Source of the DNA: AB-629-J13 sp964518835
GTDB lineage: Bacteria > Fidelibacterota > Marinisomatia > Marinisomatales > AB-629-J13
Direction: 5' to 3'
DNA: 5,366 nt
Assembly (NCBI GenBank): GCA_964518835.1
Contig: CAZFKU010000072.1
Location: 1-5,366, forward strand
This document shows, piece by piece, positions 1 through 5,366 of the stretch; the stretch's first letter is position 1; each line of letters begins with the position of its first letter. The notes under the pieces are model-generated. The model saw nothing but the letters and a program-made list of their open reading frames with translations, searched no databases and had not been told where the DNA came from. The position numbers were made by a program, and so were the translations under genes.

Positions 1-50
1 GATGACAAAAATGCCAGAATGAGAATAAATGATTTTAACAAAGTTTTCAT
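1..50 (-). CDS. N-terminal fragment of an exported protein (partial, runs off the left edge)
   Basis: Read on the minus strand, ATG at 50-48 opens 16 codons plus two bases before the window ends. The peptide is MKTLLKSFILILAFLS: a basic start (two Lys) followed by an unbroken hydrophobic stretch, which is the n- and h-region of a Sec signal peptide. Cleavage site and mature protein lie outside the window, so SPase I and lipoprotein processing cannot be told apart. The start is supported by a GGAGG five bases upstream and a candidate extended -10 promoter further up. It is divergent from sfsA. Function cannot be assigned; the protein is probably periplasmic, outer-membrane or secreted. Confidence 0.68.
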   Translation of the reverse strand, partial: MKTLLKSFILILAFLS

Positions 51-55
51 ATAAA

Positions 56-60
56 CCTCC
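56..60 (-). promoter_or_regulatory. Shine-Dalgarno site of the minus-strand exported-protein gene
   Basis: The minus strand reads GGAGG, then five bases (TTTAT), then ATG. This is a near-perfect anti-16S match at normal spacing and it is the main reason for accepting the 50-base partial gene as real. Confidence 0.72.
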
Positions 61-82
61 CAGTTAGGAATTACGAAGAATT

Positions 83-91
83 ATTGTATCA
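83..91 (-). promoter_or_regulatory. Candidate extended -10 promoter for the minus-strand gene
   Basis: The minus strand reads TGATACAAT, that is a TGn extension directly before TACAAT (five of six matches to TATAAT). No good -35 is seen 16 to 18 bases upstream, which fits an extended -10 promoter. Transcription would start near position 76, giving a leader of about 25 bases that includes the GGAGG site. It is seen by eye only. Confidence 0.4.
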
Positions 92-110
92 GTTAATCTA
101 AAAAGAATGA

Positions 111-140
111 TTGAGTTTTTCTAATAATTTATTTTTAAAT
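111..140 (+). promoter_or_regulatory. Candidate sigma70-type promoter for the sfsA-led operon
   Basis: TTGAGT (111-116) and TTAAAT (135-140) are separated by 18 bases, giving a weak -35/-10 pair with a leader of about 50 bases before the GTG of sfsA. The region is so AT-rich that such pairs arise easily by chance. If both candidates are real, the two divergent promoters are separated by only a few tens of bases. Confidence 0.25.
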
Positions 141-197
141 ACATATCAAAATTCCAGCAAGATTGGCTTATATTTATGATACCAAATAGATTTATCT

Positions 198-899
198 GTG
201 CAGATTGAAGGACCTCTTATCAAAGGGCGATTCCACTCCCGCCCGAACCGATTTTTAACCGTAGTGGAAGTAGATGGGAAATTGGTTAATAGCCATTTGC
301 CTGATCCGGGAAGACTGAAAGAATTGTTGTTTCCGGGGGCGGAATTGTATTTACGACCTGTTCGGAAGGATAAATCTAGAAAAACACGATACACGACAGT
401 CATGGTTTATCATAAGGGACAATTTATTTCATTAGTATCTGCCCTGCCGAACCAATTTGTAAAAGAATCCCTTGAGCAGAGGATTTTACCTATGTTACGA
501 AATTACAAATTGTTGAAGCAGGAAGTGACTGTGGGCAAACACAGATTTGATTTTCTTTTGGAAACTCCACAGGGCAATCCATTTTATCTTGAGGTAAAAT
601 CTGTTACCTATGTTGAAAATGGAATTGCACAATTTCCCGATGCAGTGACTGAAAGAGGGGCACGCCATGCCTTTGCTTTGGCAGACTTAGTGGAACAAGG
701 TCAAGAAGCAGGCATTATGTTTGTATGCCAGAGAAAAGATGGAGAAGTATTTCGTCCCATGTGGGAAAGGGATCCCAGATTTGGGAATGCACTTATTCAT
801 GCGAAAAGTACCGGAGTATATGTTTGGTGCATAACGTGTTTCGTTTCATTGAAGTCCATCACTTTTTTTAGAGAAATTCCTGTAAATTTGGCTCCTTAA
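198..899 (+). CDS. sfsA: SfsA family protein (sugar fermentation stimulation protein A homologue)
   Basis: The 233-residue product matches the usual SfsA length (E. coli about 234). The N-terminal part (about 1-80) has the family opening EGPLIKGRF, then RPNRFL and the HLPDPGRL block at 33-40, the variant of the HCPNTGSM motif that I associate with archaeal and thermophile members. The C-terminal part is nuclease-like: HRFDFLL at 115-121, LEVKSVT at 131-137 and PDAVTERGARHA at 147-158. D118, E132 and K134 sit as in a PD-(D/E)xK site. SfsA is known as a nucleic-acid-binding protein linked to maltose metabolism in E. coli; its biochemical role is unsettled. The GTG at 198 is the only usable start, because a TGA in frame lies at 177-179 with no ATG, GTG or TTG between. 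No Shine-Dalgarno is visible. It is first in a plus-strand run, with 34 bp to the lipoprotein gene. Confidence 0.93.
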   Translation: MQIEGPLIKGRFHSRPNRFLTVVEVDGKLVNSHLPDPGRLKELLFPGAELYLRPVRKDKSRKTRYTTVMVYHKGQFISLVSALPNQFVKESLEQRILPMLRNYKLLKQEVTVGKHRFDFLLETPQGNPFYLEVKSVTYVENGIAQFPDAVTERGARHAFALADLVEQGQEAGIMFVCQRKDGEVFRPMWERDPRFGNALIHAKSTGVYVWCITCFVSLKSITFFREIPVNLAP

Positions 900-933
900 A
901 TAAGAAAAATACTTGATAGTTAAAAATTCAATT

Positions 934-2604
934 ATGATCAGTAAATGGGCATCAATACTTTTTTATTTTAATTTTATACTTTGTGTTCTTTTTCTGTATT
1001 CCTGTGCTGCTGTAAAAGCTCCGTCCGGAGGGCCGAAAGATACAACTCCACCGGAATTAATAGGGAGTGATCCGCCGCAGGGAACTACAGAATGGAAAGG
1101 AGGATCAATCCGTCTCTTTTTTTCCGAATATATGAGCGAAACCGGACTTGAAAAAGCTTTTTCCATTTCACCGAAATTAAAGGAAGAATGGAAAGTTGAA
1201 TTACAGGGGAATGTGATCCTGATTGACATACCGGGAGAACTTGAGCCAAACCGAACATATATACTGTCAATGAGCAGAGACCTGAAGGATGAGCATGGCG
1301 TATCACTTGAAAAAGGAAGTCAGATTGCATTCAGCACTGGAAATGTTATTGACTCCGGTGAAATTTCGGGAAAACTTTACGATGGGGAAAATGTGTCAGT
1401 TCATCTTTGGGAATGGCATGAAAATATTAACAGGGACTCGGTTTATTTCTCCACACCCATATACATAACAGATTCTGGGGATGACGGCAAATTTTCTTTT
1501 CAGTATTTGTCAGCAGGAAGATATTGTATTTTGGGAGTGGGAAAAGAAAGCGCAGGAAAGCCCATGGGACCTGCTGTTTTTCGATTAGGGCTGCCGAAAA
1601 CGGAGGCTTTATTTCTCATAGACAAAGATACTATTGCTAATGTTAATATGAGGATGAAAACACTTGAACCGCCGTTGAAAATCACCCGGACTGAATTTGT
1701 TGATCATCAATGGGGACGATTATATTTTAACGGCTCGGTAAAAGAACTTCCATTGGAAAATCTTGTGCAAATTATTCAAGAGGATACTCTTCTGTATATT
1801 CCTGAAATATTTGTGGATCCGGAAAATAACAAGAATTTGATATTTTTAGTTGATTCACTCATCCGAAATGTAAAAACAGAAATTAAATCACAATTGACAA
1901 AAATTGAAAACGAGGTCATTTTGGACTCTGTGCGGATAAAAGCAAAAGTTCCCTCAAATCCAGATACATCTTTTCTTATAATTAAGAATCCCGGAAAGTC
2001 CATAAAAATCAAACCGGATAAGGATGGCGGTCCTCCGGTGGAGATCATATTTTCAAGACCGGTTGAAAATTATCATCCTTCTTTTACCTTTGCATTAACA
2101 AAAAATGATACTGATACTGTAACAGTAAATTTGATGTGGAAATCTCCGATGCAGATAAATATTTTACCAAAGATGGGCTGGGAAGAAAATTTAAGTTATT
2201 CACTCACACTGGAATCACTGGACACTCTGCGATATGTCACATTGGAAGACTCCCTCCATTCAATTAAAATTAACACAAGAGATCGTTTGGGTTATGGTCG
2301 CCTTACTGGGAAAATAGCCACTCAACAACTTCAGCATTTAGCTGTTGAAGCAATATCCATTGAAAATTCAGCAGACAGGTATCCAACAGTTGTAAATTCT
2401 GGTTCAACATTTGAAATAAACACATTGCCCTCAGGTAAATACACAATATTATTTTTTCAGGATGCGGATGGCAGTCAAAATTACAGTTACGGAGAGGTTT
2501 TACCTTTTAAACAGGCAGAATGGTTTTATTTTTATCCGGACACAATTGATATCCGGGCAAACTGGGATTACGAAATTAAAGATATTGAATTAGGGTTGGA
2601 ATAG
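934..2604 (+). CDS. Ig-like domain lipoprotein of the FCB-group family, function unknown
   Basis: With the ATG at 934 the product has 556 residues. A hydrophobic stretch (about 6-22) leads to a lipobox LYSC with Cys24, so it should be a lipid-anchored envelope protein; Ala follows the Cys, compatible with the outer membrane. GGPKDTTPP at 32-40 opens a Big_5-type bacterial Ig domain (about 37-136) with SIRLFFSEYM, then LEPNRTYILSM and the closing AFSTG. A transthyretin/carboxypeptidase-regulatory-like beta module follows (about 142-205, GKFSFQYLSAGRYCILGVG). After a linker region, a second Ig-like stretch (about 366-448, VEIIFSRPVE) and a second such module (about 453-505, FEINTLPSGKYTILFF) appear. 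The C-terminus carries DADGSQNYSYGE and IRANWDYEI, hallmarks of the family. An upstream in-frame TTG at 913 would lengthen the signal peptide to put the Cys at 31; ATG is preferred. Neither start has a clear Shine-Dalgarno. Its stop is three bases before the next gene. Confidence 0.87.
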   Translation: MISKWASILFYFNFILCVLFLYSCAAVKAPSGGPKDTTPPELIGSDPPQGTTEWKGGSIRLFFSEYMSETGLEKAFSISPKLKEEWKVELQGNVILIDIPGELEPNRTYILSMSRDLKDEHGVSLEKGSQIAFSTGNVIDSGEISGKLYDGENVSVHLWEWHENINRDSVYFSTPIYITDSGDDGKFSFQYLSAGRYCILGVGKESAGKPMGPAVFRLGLPKTEALFLIDKDTIANVNMRMKTLEPPLKITRTEFVDHQWGRLYFNGSVKELPLENLVQIIQEDTLLYIPEIFVDPENNKNLIFLVDSLIRNVKTEIKSQLTKIENEVILDSVRIKAKVPSNPDTSFLIIKNPGKSIKIKPDKDGGPPVEIIFSRPVENYHPSFTFALTKNDTDTVTVNLMWKSPMQINILPKMGWEENLSYSLTLESLDTLRYVTLEDSLHSIKINTRDRLGYGRLTGKIATQQLQHLAVEAISIENSADRYPTVVNSGSTFEINTLPSGKYTILFFQDADGSQNYSYGEVLPFKQAEWFYFYPDTIDIRANWDYEIKDIELGLE

Positions 2605-2607
2605 AAA

Positions 2608-3669
2608 ATGTATTGTGTTATTCTGGCAGGCGGAAGCGGAACACGGTTTTGGCCGTTGAGCCGACATGACAGTCCGAAACAATTGTTGAATATAGTAGGT
2701 GGAAATTCCATGCTCCAAATGACGATAGACCGCCTACGCAAAATCAAATTTGTTGATGATATATTTATTGTGACCCGCTCCGATCTGGCAAATAAAATTA
2801 ATGATTCTATTGTAGGAGTTCCCCGCAAAAATATCATAATTGAACCCAGCGGGAAAAATACTGCGCCTTGTATTGGCCTTTCTGCCTTGCATTTGGAATT
2901 ATTGAAAAAAGATGCGGTTATGGGAGTGTTTCCTGCTGACCATCTTATCGTAGGTCACCGGAAATTTGTAAAAGCGTTGAAAACAGCCAATCAGTTGGCA
3001 CAAAAAAATCATTCCATCGCAACAATCGGAGTCAAGCCCACTCATCCATCAACAGCGTATGGATACATACAGCACACTAAAGATAAAGTTGCGGGACAAA
3101 ACGACGCACACCATTTAAAAGCCTTTGCAGAAAAACCTCACCTTAATTTAGCGAAACGGTTTCTCAAGAGTGGTGACTTTTTATGGAATTCCGGTATTTT
3201 TATCTGGAAAATAAATGTACTTTTGGACTTGATGAAAGTTCATCTCCCTGACCTGTTTAAGCAATTAGATAGAATCAGAACCCAGTTAAAAAAGGAGAAT
3301 GATATCGGAAATCTGTGGGAAACCATCACTCCTGAATCCATAGATTATGGGCTTATGGAAAAAGTGGCTTCTGATGCTTATGTCATCAAAGCAGATTTTG
3401 AATGGAATGACTTAGGTTCCTGGAATGCTCTGTGCGATATCCTGCCTAAAAATAAGGGGGGAAATGTGGTGCGTGGAAAGGGTATGGTTTTCAACGGAAA
3501 AGAAAATTTCATTCATTCTGAAGATCATTTTACAGCAGTGGTAGGACTTGAAAATGTAGTTGTCATTCGCACAGACGATGCAACATTGGTCGTTCACAAG
3601 GAAAAGGTTGAAGATGTAAAATCTCTTGTGAATAAAATGACAGATTCAAACCATGAAGAATTATTGTAA
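2608..3669 (+). CDS. manC: Mannose-1-phosphate guanylyltransferase (GDP-mannose pyrophosphorylase)
   Basis: The enzyme makes GDP-mannose from mannose 1-phosphate and GTP in the cytoplasm, supplying mannose, fucose or rhamnose units for surface polysaccharides. The 353 residues form a single nucleotidyltransferase unit with the full motif set: LAGGSGTRFWPLSR at 6-19 with PKQ at 23-25 (nucleotide and phosphate binding), EPSGKNTAP at 79-87, FPADH at 108-112 (Asp111 the expected metal ligand), YGYI at 151-154, FAEKP at 173-177, WNSGIF at 193-198, SIDYGLMEK at 244-252 and WNDLGSW at 266-272. The C-terminal phosphomannose isomerase domain of AlgA/ManC-type bifunctional enzymes (about 480 residues) is absent, so an isomerase must be encoded elsewhere. 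ATG at 2608 starts three bases after the lipoprotein stop, and the TAA directly abuts the ATG of the next gene. The symbol follows common usage; rfbM is also used. Confidence 0.94.
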   Translation: MYCVILAGGSGTRFWPLSRHDSPKQLLNIVGGNSMLQMTIDRLRKIKFVDDIFIVTRSDLANKINDSIVGVPRKNIIIEPSGKNTAPCIGLSALHLELLKKDAVMGVFPADHLIVGHRKFVKALKTANQLAQKNHSIATIGVKPTHPSTAYGYIQHTKDKVAGQNDAHHLKAFAEKPHLNLAKRFLKSGDFLWNSGIFIWKINVLLDLMKVHLPDLFKQLDRIRTQLKKENDIGNLWETITPESIDYGLMEKVASDAYVIKADFEWNDLGSWNALCDILPKNKGGNVVRGKGMVFNGKENFIHSEDHFTAVVGLENVVVIRTDDATLVVHKEKVEDVKSLVNKMTDSNHEELL

Positions 3670-3939
3670 ATGAAACCGAATCAACTCATGGAACATTTTG
3701 AATCCTTAGCGGAAAAACTGGGTTTGAAAATTATTCAGGGAAAGGGTGATTTCAGCGGTGGAGGATGTATTCTCAGGAAGGATAAAGTCATTGTGGTAAA
3801 CAAATTGAAACCCATTGAACAAAGGCTTAGGGTTTTGGCTCAGGAATTTGCAATGATGAATCTGAAGGGGATTTTTGTTGTACCGGTATTAAGGGAATTT
3901 ATCAATGAACATGTTGTCATTATCCCGGAAATGAAGTAA
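3670..3939 (+). CDS. Small protein of unknown function, translationally coupled to the guanylyltransferase
   Basis: The 89-residue product has no signal peptide or membrane segment and is likely cytoplasmic. Visible layout: an amphipathic N-terminal helix (about 4-18), a glycine-rich turn GDFSGGGC at 26-33, a beta strand KVIVVNK at 39-45, a helix PIEQRLRVLAQEFAMMN at 48-64, and IFVVPVLREFI at 68-78 near the end. The order Gly-rich strand, I/V-rich strand, then an E-R-x-x-x-L-A-x-E helix recalls the core of ImmA/IrrE-type metallopeptidases, but the HExxH metal site would be Q58-E-F-A-M62 here, so no catalysis would be expected. That resemblance is by eye and uncertain. I believe similar short proteins occur in other FCB genomes. 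The ATG directly follows the previous TAA, so translation is probably coupled; an internal ATG at 3688 is an alternative start. Confidence 0.75.
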   Translation: MKPNQLMEHFESLAEKLGLKIIQGKGDFSGGGCILRKDKVIVVNKLKPIEQRLRVLAQEFAMMNLKGIFVVPVLREFINEHVVIIPEMK

Positions 3940-3950
3940 ATGGAAAATTC

Positions 3951-3980
3951 TTGATTTTGACCGGAATATTAGGATAGAAT
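3951..3980 (+). promoter_or_regulatory. Candidate sigma70-type promoter for the EF-G-like gene
   Basis: TTGATT (3951-3956), an 18-base spacer and TAGAAT (3975-3980, five of six matches to TATAAT) make a fair promoter. Transcription would begin near 3987 with a leader of about 40 bases containing the Shine-Dalgarno. The -10 lies inside the hairpin described as a terminator, so the two readings compete or overlap. Confidence 0.4.
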
Positions 3981-3995
3981 CCTGCCCGTTTTTTT
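3962..3995 (+). terminator. Possible Rho-independent terminator after the four-gene run
   Basis: A perfect five-pair hairpin AGGAT-AGA-ATCCT (3971-3983) is flanked by a CGG/CCG outer stem (3962-3964 with 3986-3988) across an asymmetric internal loop. Seven T (3989-3995) follow immediately. The stem is short and interrupted, so it would be a weak terminator, but its place 22 bp after the last stop of the run is right. Confidence 0.4.
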
Positions 3996-4013
3996 AATCT
4001 AATTTTTAATTAA

Positions 4014-4019
4014 AGAGGA
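4014..4019 (+). promoter_or_regulatory. Shine-Dalgarno site of the EF-G-like gene
   Basis: AGAGGA lies eight bases before the GTG at 4028. It decides this start, which also places the G1 loop at residues 16-23, the expected distance from the N-terminus for an EF-G-type protein. Confidence 0.75.
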
Positions 4020-4027
4020 AATTTATT

Positions 4028-5366
4028 GTGAAAGATTACCAAGCAGCAGACATCAGGAATTTTGCCATTGTTGGGCATGGAGGATGCGGGAAAACAATTC
4101 TATCAGAAGCCATTTTAGCCAATGGCGGCGTCATAAACAGGATCGGTTCTGTAGAAATGGGTAATACGGTTTCAGATTATCACCCCGGGGAAAAAGACAG
4201 ACAGATTTCCATTCATGCCACCCCGCTTTACGTTGAATGGGACAACAAAAAATTCAATTTTATTGATGCCCCGGGATATCTGGATTTTATCGGGGAAGCA
4301 TTGGGTGCCATATCTGTTGCAGACATGGCATTAGTGGTGGTTCATGCCGTTGCAGGAATAGAAGTAGGTACTGAACAGGTTTGGGAACATGCCACCAAAT
4401 TTGGTATCCCAAAATTGCTGGTAATAAACGGATTGGACAGGGAGCATACAAAATTTGATGAGATATTAATCACTGCAAAGGAACGATTTGGGAAAAATGT
4501 ATTTCCCATGCAATTACCAATAAACTCCGGTCCCGGGTTTAATCAGGTACTTGATGTCCTCAGAAAAGAAATTATCACCTATCAGACAAATGGTTCGGGA
4601 AAATATTCAGAAGCTCCGGCAGAGGGGGAATGGGAAACAAAAGCATCAGAACTTCACGAAGAATTAATTGAGTATGTGGCAGAATCGGATGATTCGCTGC
4701 TGGAAACATTTTTTGAAAAAGGGGGATTATCAGAAGAAGAAATGCGGGGAGGGTTTCATGCAGCAGTTCAAAATCAAACTCTCATTCCCCTTTTCTGTGC
4801 TTCAGCTCAAACGAATGTAGGTATCCCCCGAATTATGGATTTCATATCAAAATATGGATCATCTCCCACGGACAGGGGAGCTGTTTCTGTGTTGGACAGT
4901 CAAGGGAATGAAGCAGAGGTCTCCATAAACGATTCTGAAACGGTAGCACAGGTTTTTAAAACCATCAGTGAGGCTCATGTGGGGGACTTATCCTTTTTTA
5001 GAGTGTATTCCGGAAAAGTAACCGCCGGTTCAGACCTGTACAACACATCCAAGGAAAATAATGAACGTATTGGACAATTATCGGTGATAAACGGAAAGGA
5101 CCGAACCAGTGTCCAGCAGTTGAATGCAGGAGATATGGGAGCTGTTGTGAAATTGAAAAATACCCATTCTTCCGATACATTATGCAGTGCATCTAAAAAA
5201 GTATCTCTTCCAAAAACCCAGTATCCAAACCCCAATATCCATTCTGCAGTTGAATTGCATGCCAAAGGTGATGAGGAAAAACTTGCCATGGGATTGGCGG
5301 CTCTTCACGAGGAAGACCCTACATTTGTCTATCGTGTGGATAGTGAAGTGAGACAGACCATTATTT
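4028..5366 (+). CDS. fusA2: EF-G2-type translational GTPase (elongation factor G-like), 3' end outside the window
   Basis: From GTG 4028 the frame is open for 446 codons to the window edge, about two thirds of a family member of roughly 660-710 residues. G domain: G1 GHGGCGKT at 16-23; switch I with RQISI at 58-62 in place of RGITI; G3 DAPGYLDF at 80-87, with Tyr84 where canonical EF-G has the catalytic-loop His; G4 NGLD at 134-137 instead of NKxD; G5 CASA at 257-260. Domain II spans roughly 300-385 (ETVAQVFKTISEAHVGDLSFFRV region) and domain III begins near 399 (PNPNIHSAVELHAKGDEEKL); domains IV and V are not seen. The GHxGxGKT and DxPGY features match the EF-G2 subgroup (Thermus EF-G-2, mycobacterial FusA2) rather than housekeeping EF-G, so a canonical fusA should exist elsewhere. 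Members bind GTP and the ribosome, but their role is less clear than that of EF-G. It has its own Shine-Dalgarno and probably its own promoter. The symbol follows mycobacterial usage. Confidence 0.9.
   Translation, partial: MKDYQAADIRNFAIVGHGGCGKTILSEAILANGGVINRIGSVEMGNTVSDYHPGEKDRQISIHATPLYVEWDNKKFNFIDAPGYLDFIGEALGAISVADMALVVVHAVAGIEVGTEQVWEHATKFGIPKLLVINGLDREHTKFDEILITAKERFGKNVFPMQLPINSGPGFNQVLDVLRKEIITYQTNGSGKYSEAPAEGEWETKASELHEELIEYVAESDDSLLETFFEKGGLSEEEMRGGFHAAVQNQTLIPLFCASAQTNVGIPRIMDFISKYGSSPTDRGAVSVLDSQGNEAEVSINDSETVAQVFKTISEAHVGDLSFFRVYSGKVTAGSDLYNTSKENNERIGQLSVINGKDRTSVQQLNAGDMGAVVKLKNTHSSDTLCSASKKVSLPKTQYPNPNIHSAVELHAKGDEEKLAMGLAALHEEDPTFVYRVDSEVRQTII

Noticed and set aside
75..88. 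Fourteen-base direct repeat GAAGAATTATTGTA, also present at 3655-3668
   Set aside because: One copy is in the divergent intergenic region and the other is the end of the guanylyltransferase gene. No flanking similarity extends it, and a match of this length is plausible by chance in AT-rich DNA of this size.
146..403. Minus-strand open frame of 85 codons over the start of sfsA
   Set aside because: It overlaps conserved sfsA coding sequence in antisense and has no family resemblance; it also cannot be the divergent gene, which starts at position 50.
913..933. In-frame TTG at 913 as the start of the lipoprotein gene
   Set aside because: It adds seven polar or mixed residues before the ATG at 934 and moves the lipobox Cys to position 31. 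ATG at 934 gives a compact lipoprotein signal peptide with Cys24. It cannot be excluded, since neither start has a clear ribosome binding site.
3957..3980. TTGACC (3957-3962) as the -35 element for TAGAAT
   Set aside because: The spacer would be only 12 bases, too short for a sigma70 promoter; TTGATT at 3951 gives 18.
4975..5289. Minus-strand open frame of about 100 codons inside the GTPase gene
   Set aside because: It lies opposite a continuous, strongly conserved EF-G-type frame, has no recognisable motif and is interpreted as a shadow frame.
1..5366. Defence system, mobile element, CRISPR array or structural RNA
   Set aside because: All long frames are accounted for by chromosomal-type genes. 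I found no transposase, integrase, repeat-spacer pattern, terminal inverted repeats or tRNA-like cloverleaf on either strand by eye.

Overview
The window is a compact, AT-rich bacterial chromosome segment. It reads as part of a Gram-negative member of the FCB superphylum (Bacteroidota, Ignavibacteria, Calditrichota, Marinimicrobia and relatives). The main evidence is the large lipoprotein at 934-2604, whose start after the lipobox Cys (Pro-rich, GGPKDTTPP, then a Big_5-type Ig domain) and C-terminal RANW motif are typical of a family I know from that group. Strong Shine-Dalgarno sites before two genes argue against a typical Bacteroidota genome, which mostly lacks them. A Marinimicrobia-like or similar lineage is my best guess, but it is an inference.

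Layout: at the left edge, the first 16 codons of a minus-strand gene encode a signal-peptide-like N-terminus. It has a good ribosome binding site and a candidate extended -10 promoter. After a divergent intergenic region of about 150 bp comes a plus-strand run of four genes: sfsA (198-899), the Ig-like lipoprotein (934-2604), a stand-alone mannose-1-phosphate guanylyltransferase (2608-3669) and an 89-codon conserved-looking protein of unknown function (3670-3939). Gaps within the run are 34, 3 and 0 bp, so the four are probably co-transcribed. A gap of 88 bp holds a hairpin with a T-tract and an overlapping candidate promoter. It is followed by an EF-G2-type translational GTPase (4028 to the right edge, incomplete).

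Functionally the run is mixed. The lipoprotein and the GDP-mannose enzyme both suggest cell-envelope work, one as a surface or periplasmic protein and the other supplying GDP-mannose for surface glycans. SfsA is a DNA-binding, nuclease-fold protein with no obvious link to them, and the EF-G-like GTPase appears to be a separate transcription unit. I see no tRNA, rRNA, CRISPR array, insertion sequence, phage gene or defence system, and no clear evidence of a new multi-gene system. The points most worth a second look are the tandem Ig plus transthyretin-like architecture of the lipoprotein, the NGLD replacement of the NKxD motif in the GTPase, and the small protein abutting the guanylyltransferase, which faintly resembles a catalytically dead ImmA/IrrE-type core.
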